From assembly GCA_036477795.1 (NCBI GenBank), contig JAZGDL010000530.1:1-13892 (forward strand): a stretch of DNA of 13,892 bases. The letters are read 5' to 3'. Positions within the stretch are counted from its first letter, which is position 1. Each line of letters starts with the position of its first letter. The notes under the pieces are model-generated. The model had not been told where the DNA came from and made no database searches. It was given only the letters and a program-made list of their open reading frames with translations. The DNA is from JAZGDL01 sp036477795 (lineage in GTDB: Bacteria > Planctomycetota > Phycisphaerae > UBA1845). This document shows, piece after piece, positions 1 to 8,709 of this stretch. Position numbers and translations under genes: made by a program.

Positions 1-195
1 TGTGATCATCTCCGTCCCCAAGTTGACGTCGGCATCTTGGCCTGATTGACAAGTAAAGCGGAAATCATAGTTGAATTTCCGATTGTCGACAACCCCGGTA
101 TGGGAAAGACCCCAACCTAGCCAAACCACCTCTCTTCACAGCGGTGCTCAATCGGCAGTCTAGCTGGTGATTTGGGTTTTTGCCTGGAAACTGGC

Positions 196-223
196 GGAAC
201 CTGCGGGCCTCGACGGTGTCTAA
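196..223 (+). promoter_or_regulatory. Candidate ECF (sigma-E-like) promoter of the VIT/VWA gene
   Basis: GGAACCT (196-202), a 16-base spacer, then TCTAA (219-223). This closely matches the GGAACTT-N16-TCTGA pattern known for sigma-E/ECF group promoters. Initiation would fall near 230, giving a leader of about 40 bases before the ATG at 269. The match is seen directly; use by an ECF sigma factor is inference. The rest of 1-268 shows no convincing gene. Confidence 0.4.
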
Positions 224-268
224 TACGACGATCAGATGACAAAACCACTGTTTTGAAGGAGACAGCCT

Positions 269-2778
269 ATGAACGCGTGCCGTATTGGCTTCGCCATCGT
301 CGTATCCACGATGACCCTGAGCAGCCAGATGGTTCAGGGGCATCAGTCGGAGCCGCTGCCCGGCGGTGAGCTTCGCATCATCACTCCGGAAGGCGGACAG
401 GCGGGAGTATGCCCGCTGCGCCACACCGACGTGAAGGCGGATATTATCGGGTTTATCAGCCGCGTGCGCGTGCGGCAGGTTTTCTACAACCCCATCGACA
501 CGAAATCGAGGCGGTCTATGTCTTCCCGCTGCCGCAGAACGCTGCGGTCGATGACATGGTGATGACCGTTGGCGAGCGGCGCATTGTGGGGCGGATCCAG
601 CCGCGTGACCAAGCCCGGGCGATTTATGAAGCGGCGCGGGCGGCGGGACACGTGACCGGCCTGCTGGATCAGGAGCGGCCCAACATATTCACCCAATCGG
701 TTGCCAACATCGAGCCCGGTGTCGAAGTGGTGATCGAACTCAGCTACGTGGAAACACTCAAGTATGAGGAAGGTGAGTTTGAGTTTGTGTTCCCGATGGT
801 GGTGGGCCCGCGGTACATCCCCGGTGGTGGCAGCGCTGAGGCCCCGATGACCAGGGGCCGACCGACGCCCGAGGTGCCGGACGGCCATAGGATCACACCG
901 CCGGTGACACCTCCAGGCACGCGGGCCGGGCATGACATCAGTCTGACGGTGAGCATTGACGCCGGGTTAGAGCTCGGAAACGTCAACAGCGTCCTGCACA
1001 AGGTCAACATCAGTCATTTGGACAAACAGCGTTCCGTGGTGACGCTGGCTAACGAGGCGGAAATACCGAACAAGGATTTCATTCTGCACTACCGGACGGG
1101 ACAGAGCGGTATCGGCGACGCCTTCTTCACCCACACCGACGGGCGCGGCACGTTCTTTACGCTGCTCTTGCAGCCGCCGCAGCGCGTTGTTCCGGATCAA
1201 GTAGTTCCGCGGGAAATCATCTTCGTTTTGGACTCGTCCGGCTCGATGAGCGGCTTTCCGATCGAAAAGGCCAAGCAGGTGATGGCCAAAGCCATCGAAG
1301 CCATGCGCCCCGGTGACACCTTCAATCTGATCACATTCGCGGGCAACACGCGTATTCTGTGGGACAGGCCGCGGGCCAACACGGCGGCGAATCGTGCGGA
1401 GGCACAGGCGTTTCTGGCGTCGCGCCGCGGCGGAGGCGGCACGGAGATGATGAAAGCCATAAACGCCGCGCTCATTCAACCGGTGTGGGACCGGTTTTCC
1501 AGCCGGTCAAATGATCCCGGCGCGCCGGGAGAAAGCCTGCCCCACATGCGGGCGGCGCCGTTGCGGGTGGTCTGCTTCATGACCGACGGTTACGTGGGCA
1601 ATGACATGGCCATCATCGACGCCGTCAAGAAGAACGCCAACACGACCCGCGTGTTCAGCTTCGGGGTGGGCAACTCGGTGAACCGCTTCCTGCTGGACGG
1701 GATAGCGTCCGCCGGACGCGGGGAGGCGGAATACGTGTCGCTGCAAAGCGACGCCGATGCGGCGGTGGCGCGATTCTGCAACCGGATTGCCGCGCCGGTG
1801 CTGGCTGACATCTCGTTGGATTTCGGTTCGCTCCGGGCCCATGACATTCATCCGGCGAACATTCCCGATCTGTTCAGTGCCAAGCCCATCCTGGTGCACG
1901 GGCGGCTTGAAGGCACCGGGTCGGGCACCGTCACCCTGCGAGGCCGCACCGGTAAGGGCGCCTTTGAACGCAGAATCCATGTCACACCTTCTGAGAGGGC
2001 CACCCATCATGACGCCCTGGCGTCGCTCTGGGCGCGGGCCAAGGTTGAGGACCTGATGATGCAGGACTACGCGGGGTTGCAGCAGGGGCGTATCTCTGAT
2101 GATCTGCGGGAGCAGATCACCAGGTTGGGTGTCGATTATCGCTTGATGACGCAGTTCACCAGCTTCGTGGCCGTGGAAGAGATGACCGTCACCATCGGCG
2201 GCGAGCCCACCCGAATCGACGTACCGGTAGAGATGCCCGACGGCGTTAGTTACGAGGGGGTGTTCGGTTCGCGCCAGCCGGTTGGTGGTTTCGCTCAAGC
2301 CAAGCGAAGGGGGGGCATGCAGCGTGTAGTACGTGCGTTGCGTGGGAACGCAGGGCGGAGGGCGTTTGAGTCCGTTGAGGCGGCGCTGCCGGCACGACCG
2401 GTTCGCAGCGCTCGCAGCGGCAAGGGTGCGTTCACCTCCGACGTGGACGATTTGCGGCGACGCGGGGGAGCGAACGAAGGCCGCCAGAGCAAACTGTCCG
2501 AGAGTCTTCGCAAGCTGGCGGAACGCGTTGCCAAGAAGGGCAAGAATGGAAACCTGACCGTCGGCAAGCTGCGGGTGATAGACTTCAAGGTGGACGTGCT
2601 CGTATTTCTCCGCGACACCTCGGAAGCGACCCTGAAGGCGTTGAAGGACCTGGGCTTTGTCACTACGGCTGAAAGCAAAGCGGTGCGCATGTTGATCGGC
2701 ACGATCGACGTCCGCAAACTGGATGCGCTGGCGGAGATTGACGCGGTCATGCGGGTGGCAGCGGCGGTCGGCGAGTAG
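269..2778 (+). CDS. Secreted VIT and VWA domain protein, interrupted by an apparent -1 frameshift
   Basis: ATG at 269 follows a strong Shine-Dalgarno, GAAGGAG (255-261), at 7 bases. The first frame gives a signal peptide (about residues 1-24) and the opening of a VIT domain (PLRHTDVKADI...VRQVFYNPIDTK). The match then continues in another frame from ATC at 505 (IEAVYVFPLPQNAAVDD). Adding one A to the AAA at 503-505 joins both parts into about 836 residues. The VIT domain is roughly residues 45-170. The VWA domain is roughly 315-500, with the MIDAS motif DSSGS (codons from 1231) and a later MTDG. A basic linker and a C-terminal conserved stretch follow; no sortase signal or terminal membrane helix is seen. 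VIT/VWA proteins are generally surface or adhesive proteins; the partner here is unknown. A 63-base repeat lies inside the VWA domain at 1484-1546. The break could be a sequencing error, a real mutation or programmed shifting; an error in the A run is simplest. Without the repair, the second frame is open from 409. Confidence 0.85.
1484..1546 (+). repeat. Family 1 double-hairpin element inside the VWA coding region
   Basis: Starts TGTGGGACCGGTTTTCC and ends GAAAGCCTGCCCCACA. It matches the intergenic copy at 11021-11074 along both ends. The middle differs: here it is the perfect palindrome TCCCGGCGCGCCGGGA (1515-1530). At 63 bases (21 codons) it keeps the host frame and encodes a peptide starting VWDRFSSRSNDPG between the VWA helix TEMMKAINAAL and the strand RVVCFMTDG. 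Confidence 0.85.
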
Positions 2779-2873
2779 GGCAGGTGATTCACCTGCCTTG
2801 ACCATCTGGTCGACAGCGCGATGCCATTCACTTCAAGGGAGATGGGGAAAGGCAGGTCAACGACCTGCCCTAC
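2775..2873. repeat. Family 3 fold-back element between convergent genes
   Basis: The 11-base ends GTAGGGCAGGT (2775-2785) and ACCTGCCCTAC (2863-2873) are exact inverted repeats. Each end is also part of a smaller hairpin: GGCAGGTGA/TCACCTGCC (2779-2797) and GGCAGGTC/GACCTGCC (2851-2869). The element occupies nearly the whole gap between the VIT/VWA stop and the CpaE-like stop. Its left end starts one base before the TAG stop at 2776-2778. It could serve as a bidirectional terminator, although no T tract follows either hairpin. A longer relative lies at 11430-11579. Confidence 0.75.
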
Positions 2874-2878
2874 CTGTC

Positions 2879-4075
2879 TCAGCCTTTTGCGGTCTTCTGC
2901 CGCCGTCCCAGCAGCTTGCCAAGAAAACCGTCTTCGGATTTCGTACTCTCCGGGGCCTTGGCGAACTCCGGGGCCAGTTTCTTTGCGATCTCCTGGATCG
3001 CAGCCCGGCATTTGTTGGCCGGCGCATTTGCCCCCAGGGGATGCCCGAAGTCCAGCGAAGCTGAGACATATTTGTAATCGTTGGGGATAACGGCGAATAC
3101 CGGACGACGGAAATGCTCTTCGACCTCCTTGAGGGTGATGCGCTCGAAGTCCGCGTTGTACCGATTGATCACAAACTGAAGACACTCCTGCTCGGCGCCC
3201 AACTGCAACAGGGCTTCATAGACACGAGTTGCGTTGCGAATGGCCGGCACCGAGAGCTGTGTAATGATCAACACGTAATCCGCACGCCCCAGGGCGACGG
3301 TGCTGAGGAAACTAAAAGTGCGTGGAAGGTCGACGACCACGAATGGGAACGAATCGCCCAGCAGCCTCAACATGAGATCGACGCCGTCGGGCATGACCTC
3401 GCGGGCCTCGTCCACCTGATTGGGCCGTGCGATGATGGACACCCCGGAGGGCAGTTCATGCAGACCGGCGCGAAGCGTTTCCTCGTCCAAGTCGATGCCG
3501 CCACCGGCCATGTCGGCGATGGTATACTTGGGCGTGCAGTCGAAGTTGGAGGCCACGTCTCCATATTCGAGGTTGAGATCCACCAGAGCAATCTTATCAC
3601 CGGTGAGGTGGGCCAGTTCCATGGCCAGGTTACAGGCCACCGTGGTCGCCCCGGCGCCGCCCGACGATCCCACCAAGCAGATGTGCCGCGAGGCATGACT
3701 GGACTTGGCCTTGGCCGGTCGCACACGTTGCAGAGCGCCCACCAGATCGTCCTGGTCAACAGGTGCACAGACGAATTGCCCGCAACCGGCCCGCATGGCC
3801 TTGATGATGAACAAGGCTTCGGTGTTCGTACTGATACCGACGATGCCGCAGTCCGGTGAATGCCGCGTAACTTTCTGAACAACGTCAAGACCGCCGGAAC
3901 AGTCCAGATTGACGGCCACAACGTCTGTATCTTTGCGAAGAAGATGCTCGCTGAGCGTTTCCCAGGTCGATGATGTGCCGACGATGGACACGTCCTCAAG
4001 CTGCTCGAAGGCCTCGCTGAGGCGTTCGTCATCGGAACGAACGTTGTCGAACAGCAAGATGCGCAGCTCGCTCAT
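2879..4075 (-). CDS. cpaE: CpaE/TadZ-like pilus assembly ATPase (receiver-like + MinD/ParA domains)
   Basis: 398 residues from ATG at 4075, which follows GGTGAGG at short spacing. A TTG at 4114 would add 13 residues but is less likely. Residues about 4-110 resemble a response-regulator receiver (LRILLFDNV..., VVAVNLDCSGG with Asp58 near the acceptor position). Residues about 120-370 are a MinD/ParA P-loop ATPase with the loop GSSGGAGATT (126-135), a Walker A'-like stretch IALVDLNLEYGD, and FVVVDLPRT. The P-loop lacks both usual lysines; loss of the second (GATT) is common in CpaE/TadZ. This family localises tad/Flp pilus machines at the cell pole. No other tad genes are in the window, so the pilus role is inferred from family only. 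A stand-alone MinD-like regulator is the alternative. The 3' end is convergent with the VIT/VWA gene. Confidence 0.8.
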   Translation of the reverse strand: MSELRILLFDNVRSDDERLSEAFEQLEDVSIVGTSSTWETLSEHLLRKDTDVVAVNLDCSGGLDVVQKVTRHSPDCGIVGISTNTEALFIIKAMRAGCGQFVCAPVDQDDLVGALQRVRPAKAKSSHASRHICLVGSSGGAGATTVACNLAMELAHLTGDKIALVDLNLEYGDVASNFDCTPKYTIADMAGGGIDLDEETLRAGLHELPSGVSIIARPNQVDEAREVMPDGVDLMLRLLGDSFPFVVVDLPRTFSFLSTVALGRADYVLIITQLSVPAIRNATRVYEALLQLGAEQECLQFVINRYNADFERITLKEVEEHFRRPVFAVIPNDYKYVSASLDFGHPLGANAPANKCRAAIQEIAKKLAPEFAKAPESTKSEDGFLGKLLGRRQKTAKG

Positions 4076-4087
4076 ATACCTCACCGA

Positions 4088-6259
4088 ATGGCGCAGTTGT
4101 GCCGTCTGGAGCAACGCCCACGGGTTGCACCTCGTGGGTTTCCCGCCCGTACTGTGGAAAGTCCCATTACTTTGTCACTCATCGACCATTTGAAGCCCAC
4201 GGATTTGAATCCCTGTCCTTTCACCTCAGCAAAAAAACCACGGTCCGAAAAACCGCGCCACGCTATACTTGTGTCCGTGCGGCCCCCACGCTCGACGAAA
4301 ACGGGCCCTGTCGCCAGGGCGGTCATAAAGCCCACGGATTGCAATCCGTGGGTGCGGTGGTTGCTGCCGGTCGCGGCCACGTTCAACCTGGCCTCGGTGT
4401 TCGTCGTGCTTCACGCCGGCCGGATCCACCCCGTGCGCTACCATCTCCAGCTCAGTCCGGTGCAAGAGCTGCTGGTACGAGAATCCTTTCTCGCACTGTG
4501 CCTCTCATCCGTGTTGGCGGCGGCCCTGATATTTATCACTCTTCGCCTGGCTGCGATCCACTACTGGCGACGCGCGGGCCTTCCAGCGGCCCTGGATGGG
4601 CGGGGGGCCCTGTGGCGCGCGTGCTGGCCCGCCGCCGCCGCCACCGCTTGGGTCCCGCTGTTGCTGAACTCATCGCGCCTTAACCTGCTCATCCTGTTCG
4701 CTTGCATTTGTCTTTTTGCCTGGTCGGCATCTCGTTTTGTGAACGTGGTCTTGGGGTCTGTACTGCCCCGCACCACCGCGCGCCCAAAGCCCACGGGTTG
4801 CAACCCGTGCGTTTGGTGGCGGGAAGCATGGTTCGGCGTACTGGTCGTGCTGGTCGTCGCTCTGACCATTTTTCATACTCACGTCCAGATCGGCATGTAC
4901 CACGCCTTGCGCTACGGCGGCCCGGACATCGCCTACTACGCCGAGATGCTCCACAATGCGGCGCGTGGGCGTGGTTTGCGCTGTGAGGCCTACGGGCACG
5001 ATTTCTTCGGCGAGCATTTCAGTCCCGGCCTCTACCTTCTGGTCCCACTGTGGGCCATCTTCGGGCGCATCGAGCTCTTGATGGTGCTGGGAGCGGTCTC
5101 CGTACTCAGCGGATCGCTGGGAGTCTACGCCCTGGCCCGAACGTACGCCGCGTCGCCGCGCGTCGCCGCCGTGCTGGGCATCGCCTATCTGCTGTATCCC
5201 TCAACAAGCCGGATCATCTATGGGGGCACTTACGGGTTTCATGAAATCCTTCTGGTCGTTCCGCTGATGTTCTGGGTCTTTTACCACTGCCGCCGAAGGC
5301 AATGGTGGCGTATGGGCGTGTTGATGGTGTTGGCTCTGTCGCTCAAGGAAAACGTCGCCATCGTCTGCGGTGCTTTCGGGTTGTACGTCTACGTGTGCGA
5401 CCGTCGCGACCGCTGGGGCCTGGCTTTGTGCATGGCGTGCATGGCATACTTTGCGGCGTGCCTGATGTGGATCGTGCCCGCGTTCAGCTCCAGCGCGACC
5501 TACTCCAAGTTTTATCTATACGACCATATCGGTGGGACGCCGGGCGGCGTCCTGGCTACGCTGTTTCGTGAACCCGGGGTAGTGTTGGGCCGGCTGGCTT
5601 CCTGGCAGGCGCTGTGCTACGTTCTGTCGCTATCCGTTCCGGTCGGATTGGTCTTGTTCACGCGCCCGGTCGCACTGGTAGCCCTGCCTACGCTGACGTT
5701 TACCGTGCTGATGAATACGCCCGATTTCTCATCGATTCGCTTCTGGCACCAAGCTTCGATCATCCCGGTGCTGTGGCTGGCTACGGTGGAGGCGGTAACC
5801 CGAAATCGGACCAACGCTGGGAGAAGCGTGTCGTGGTCGGCTGCGGTGCTGGTCAGCGCCATGTTGATGCATTACGGGCTGGGCTTCTCGCCGGTGTCAC
5901 AGCTCTGGCATAGCTTGCCCGATGCGATCAAATCCGCCGACCGCAGCGAACTGATCGAAGACCTTCAGCGTATGATCCCGCTTGAGTCCACCGTTCAGGC
6001 AACCGCACGACTCGGTGCCCATTTTTACGACCGCGATCGTGTATACCCGTTGCATGTCGCACCGCCGAACCCGCCGGAATGGATACTCATCGACATTGAC
6101 GAAAGCTTCACCGGCCCTGAGAGTCGAGAAACGACACTGGAATTCTTGAACAATACAATGGCATCGGGTTTGTACGATGCTGTCTTTCAGGATGCCTCCG
6201 TCCACTTGTTCCGCCTGCGTCCGGGGGCACACTCCCAAGAGAGTCCGCGGCGACAATGA
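4088..6259 (+). CDS. DUF2079-type polytopic membrane protein (start uncertain)
   Basis: The open frame from ATG 4088 is 723 codons. It has about ten or more hydrophobic segments from residue ~91 on. It also carries the family-like stretches DIAYYAEMLHNAARG, FFGEHFSPGLYLLVPLW (about residue 305), YGFHEIL and LSLKENVAI. DUF2079 proteins are predicted membrane proteins related to GT-C-type glycosyltransferases; no substrate can be named. The start is doubtful. ATG 4088 has no Shine-Dalgarno, lies 12 bases from the divergent gene at 4075, and the first ~87 codons are low-complexity and hold three palindromes. GTG codons at 4271, 4277 or 4349 are alternatives; the last would begin just before the first membrane helix (636 residues). 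Another palindrome at 4786-4811 lies in frame in a loop between helices. The C-terminal ~120 residues are soluble. Confidence 0.8.
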   Translation: MAQLCRLEQRPRVAPRGFPARTVESPITLSLIDHLKPTDLNPCPFTSAKKPRSEKPRHAILVSVRPPRSTKTGPVARAVIKPTDCNPWVRWLLPVAATFNLASVFVVLHAGRIHPVRYHLQLSPVQELLVRESFLALCLSSVLAAALIFITLRLAAIHYWRRAGLPAALDGRGALWRACWPAAAATAWVPLLLNSSRLNLLILFACICLFAWSASRFVNVVLGSVLPRTTARPKPTGCNPCVWWREAWFGVLVVLVVALTIFHTHVQIGMYHALRYGGPDIAYYAEMLHNAARGRGLRCEAYGHDFFGEHFSPGLYLLVPLWAIFGRIELLMVLGAVSVLSGSLGVYALARTYAASPRVAAVLGIAYLLYPSTSRIIYGGTYGFHEILLVVPLMFWVFYHCRRRQWWRMGVLMVLALSLKENVAIVCGAFGLYVYVCDRRDRWGLALCMACMAYFAACLMWIVPAFSSSATYSKFYLYDHIGGTPGGVLATLFREPGVVLGRLASWQALCYVLSLSVPVGLVLFTRPVALVALPTLTFTVLMNTPDFSSIRFWHQASIIPVLWLATVEAVTRNRTNAGRSVSWSAAVLVSAMLMHYGLGFSPVSQLWHSLPDAIKSADRSELIEDLQRMIPLESTVQATARLGAHFYDRDRVYPLHVAPPNPPEWILIDIDESFTGPESRETTLEFLNNTMASGLYDAVFQDASVHLFRLRPGAHSQESPRRQ
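4118..4139. repeat. Family 2 palindrome, imperfect copy
   Basis: CCCACGGGTTGCACCTCGTG continues to GG. The arms CCCACG/CGTGGG pair exactly and the inner part is degenerate. It lies just upstream of the CpaE-like gene and in the doubtful first part of the DUF2079 frame. Confidence 0.6.
4191..4213. repeat. Family 2 palindrome, truncated copy
   Basis: AAGCCCACGGATTTGAATCC (4193-4212) keeps the left arm and the centre GGATTTGAATCC but lacks the right CGTGGG arm. If translated it gives KPTDLNP. Confidence 0.6.
4327..4352. repeat. Family 2 palindrome, perfect copy
   Basis: AAAG followed by a perfect 22-base palindrome at 4331-4352, with left half CCCACGGATTG. In the DUF2079 frame it reads KPTDCNPWV directly before the first membrane helix. 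If translation starts at GTG 4349, the hairpin is instead in the leader and its right arm holds the start codon. Confidence 0.85.
4786..4811. repeat. Family 2 palindrome inside the DUF2079 coding region
   Basis: AAAGCCCACGGGTTGCAACC then CGTGCG: near-perfect, with one mismatch in the right arm. It is read in frame as KPTGCNPCV, the same register as the copy at 4327-4352, between hydrophobic segments. Confidence 0.85.
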
Positions 6260-6474
6260 TCGGTGCGTCCATCGTCCGGCCCCGCGCTTCCTTTGGGCAG
6301 CCTCGAATGGTATAATCATCCTCTGCGACACGGTGTGGGACCGGCTTTCCAGCCGGTCTTCCCCCGTTTTCATGTACCGATCGATCGAGATCGGTTCGAG
6401 CGCAGTCGTTTGTAGAAACGGGTGGGAATACGAAGCCCGGTACCCGTGTTTCGATACAGGAGGTGAGAAGAATC
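6260..6474 (+). promoter_or_regulatory. Leader of the BNR protein gene with -10-like box and ribosome binding site
   Basis: TATAAT at 6311-6316 is a perfect -10 sequence, but no good -35 lies 16-18 bases upstream, so the promoter is tentative. A family 1 half-element follows at 6334-6358. AACGGGT (6418-6424) and ACCCGTGTT (6442-6450) can pair shortly before the strong Shine-Dalgarno AGGAGGTGAG (6458-6467). No gene is seen in this gap. Confidence 0.35.
6334..6358 (+). repeat. Family 1 half-element
   Basis: TGTGGGACCGGCTTTCCAGC then CGGTC is identical to the left half of the 54-base copy at 11021-11074, with the inner hairpin CCGGCT/AGCCGG. The right half is absent. Confidence 0.8.
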
Positions 6475-8709
6475 GTGATCCGTCCGAATCCCCGACTACT
6501 GAGCCCGATGGTTTGTCTGTTTGCTCTTGTCTTTTTGGCCGGCTTGCGGCATGACGCGGGTGCGGAACCGCCGCTCCGACCGGTCCCAGGGGTGTCGGCT
6601 GCTGCAACCACCCACAGGGAGGAGCAGGACATGCCCCCTGCGCCGCAGGCTGCACGAGACGATCCGGCGGCACGGTCAGTGCCGGCGACGGTGCAAATCG
6701 GCCCCTTCGTGAGCGTTCAAACCAACCTTGACGAATTCGGGAACAACATCGTCGGCGACGCCGCCAACGAACCATCGCTGGCCATCGACCCCACCAATCC
6801 AGATAGGATTGCCGTGGGGTGGCGTCAATTCGATTCGATTGCCTCCAATTTCCGTCAGGCAGGCAGGGCGTACAGCAACGACGGCGGCAGCACTTGGACT
6901 TTTCCCGGCGTTCTGGAACCTGGGGTTTTCCGGAGCGACCCGGTCCTGGACGCCGACGCACAGGGAAATATTTATTATCTAAGCCTGAGCATCGAGGATG
7001 ACGGCACCATCGTGCATGAGGTCTTCAAGTCAACCGACGGCGGCGTTTCATTCGGCCCTGCGGTTTCCGCCTTCGGCGGCGATAAATCGTGGATAGCCAT
7101 CGACCGCACCGGTGGCATCGGGGCCGGAAACATCTACATCAAGTGGCAGTCATTTGGTAACTGCTGCGGTCTGAACACGTTTATAAGATCAACGGATGCC
7201 GGCCTCACGTACATGTCCCCAATACCAGTGCCGTTGGGCCCCAGCTTCGGCCAGGTGGCGGTAGGCCCCGACGGCGAGGTTTACGTGGCTGGTATAAACG
7301 CGGTAACGTCGCAGAACTTCAGCACTATCGTTCTCGCCAGATCGACTGATGCAAGAAACCCTGCCGTCACCCCGACCTTCGATCATTCGACCATCGTTGA
7401 CATGGGGGGCAGCATGCGCATAGGCGGCACACCTAATCCGGCCGGCTTGCTGGGACAAACGGAAGTGGAAGTTGATCATTCCAGCGGACCGTCGCGCGGG
7501 AACGTCTACCTGCTCGGCTCAGTCAATCCTCCCGGATCGGACCCCTTGGATGTCATGTTTGTCCGAAGCACCGACGGAGGTGTTAACTGGAGCGCTCCGC
7601 TTCGGGTCAATGACGATCCTCCCGGAACCGATGCCTGGCAATGGTTCGGAACGATGTCGGTAGCGCCAACGGGGCGAATCGATGCAATCTGGAACGATAC
7701 CCGATCCGATCCCACGGTGGCGTTCTCGCAGTTGTACTATTCTTTCTCCGTCGATACGGGAATCACATGGTCGCCGAACATTCCGGTCAGCCCGGTGTTC
7801 GAGCATTCACTGGGTTATCCTCAGCAGGATAAGCTGGGCGATTACTATGAAATGATCTCCGATGACATTGGCGCGAGTGTCATCTACGCAGCCACCTTCA
7901 ACGGCGAACAGGACGTCTACTATCTTCGCATTGAGCCGGACTGCAACGAGAACGGTGTTTCTGACTTTGAGGACATTGCGTTGGGCGACAGCGTCGATGC
8001 CAACGGAAACGGCATTCCGGACACGTGCGAGCCGCCCGTCGCCGCGGTGGCTTCGCGGTTCATCATGATCACACCACAAGAAGAATCCCAACCAATAGCT
8101 TTGCGCGTGAAAAACTTGTGCACGGGAGAGGATGGCTGGGTCAGCCTGACGAATAGCGGCGGCGTTTTTCCTGCCATCGATTTCGACGACGGACCGCAAG
8201 GACTCGTAAACGTTGCTCTGGTTGAAGCCAGTTGTTCCGATGCCGAGTTCAGAACTCGGACCGAGTGGCGCGGTACCGGCAATAAGTTGGTGGTGACCGC
8301 CGGGATGATTGCGCCGAACACCGAATTCGAGGTCTTTGAGGTGACGGGCGCTTGCAGCAATCCTGTCGAGACGTCGCTGGGCATCACCCCGGAGCGCACC
8401 TGGGTGTACTCCGACGCGGACGGTGACGGCCAGGTTACCTTCTTCGCCGACCTGTTCAAGATGTTCACGAACACCGCCGCAGCCGGCGACTCCCTTTGGA
8501 CAGGCCCGGACGCGGGCTATGAGGTCGACACCCAAGGGCAGGACACCCCCGACGGGCAAACGACGTTTTTTACCGACATTTTCTCGGCATTTCAGGCCAC
8601 GGTCACCAGCGGATGTAGCGGCGTCTGGCTGGGGACGACCTGCTGTACCGCAGCCTCCGACTGCCATTCGTGTGAGACATCGTGCACCGCAGGTCATTGT
8701 GCCCCATGA
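6475..8709 (+). CDS. Secreted BNR/Asp-box (sialidase-fold-like) protein with calcium-binding-type and dockerin-like motifs
   Basis: 744 residues from GTG 6475, chosen because GGAGGT (6459-6464) sits 10 bases upstream. A GTG at 6463 is in frame but overlaps that site. The signal peptide is about residues 1-30, ending in AGA before EPP. Residues ~70-480 carry Asp-box type repeats (YSNDGGSTW, KSTDGGVSF, RSTDAGLTY, RSTDGGVNW, SVDTGITW) typical of beta-propellers such as sialidases. The catalytic residues of a true sialidase could not be confirmed, so an enzymatic role is not claimed. DCNENGVSDFED and DANGNGIPDTCE (about 488-515) resemble thrombospondin-3 calcium loops. DADGDGQVTFFADLF and a partner TPDGQTTFFTDIF (about 645-705) look like a degenerate dockerin pair. 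The extreme C-terminus is cysteine-rich. The stop overlaps the pepT start. It is probably exported and bound to a surface or matrix. Confidence 0.85.
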   Translation: MIRPNPRLLSPMVCLFALVFLAGLRHDAGAEPPLRPVPGVSAAATTHREEQDMPPAPQAARDDPAARSVPATVQIGPFVSVQTNLDEFGNNIVGDAANEPSLAIDPTNPDRIAVGWRQFDSIASNFRQAGRAYSNDGGSTWTFPGVLEPGVFRSDPVLDADAQGNIYYLSLSIEDDGTIVHEVFKSTDGGVSFGPAVSAFGGDKSWIAIDRTGGIGAGNIYIKWQSFGNCCGLNTFIRSTDAGLTYMSPIPVPLGPSFGQVAVGPDGEVYVAGINAVTSQNFSTIVLARSTDARNPAVTPTFDHSTIVDMGGSMRIGGTPNPAGLLGQTEVEVDHSSGPSRGNVYLLGSVNPPGSDPLDVMFVRSTDGGVNWSAPLRVNDDPPGTDAWQWFGTMSVAPTGRIDAIWNDTRSDPTVAFSQLYYSFSVDTGITWSPNIPVSPVFEHSLGYPQQDKLGDYYEMISDDIGASVIYAATFNGEQDVYYLRIEPDCNENGVSDFEDIALGDSVDANGNGIPDTCEPPVAAVASRFIMITPQEESQPIALRVKNLCTGEDGWVSLTNSGGVFPAIDFDDGPQGLVNVALVEASCSDAEFRTRTEWRGTGNKLVVTAGMIAPNTEFEVFEVTGACSNPVETSLGITPERTWVYSDADGDGQVTFFADLFKMFTNTAAAGDSLWTGPDAGYEVDTQGQDTPDGQTTFFTDIFSAFQATVTSGCSGVWLGTTCCTAASDCHSCETSCTAGHCAP

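Noticed and set aside
1..132. Minus-strand frame open from about 132 to the left edge, reading ...DNRKFNYDFRFTC...
   Set aside because: Only about 43 codons, no convincing start (GTG at 129 with badly spaced purines) and no recognisable family; it could be the start of a gene beyond the edge but cannot be supported.
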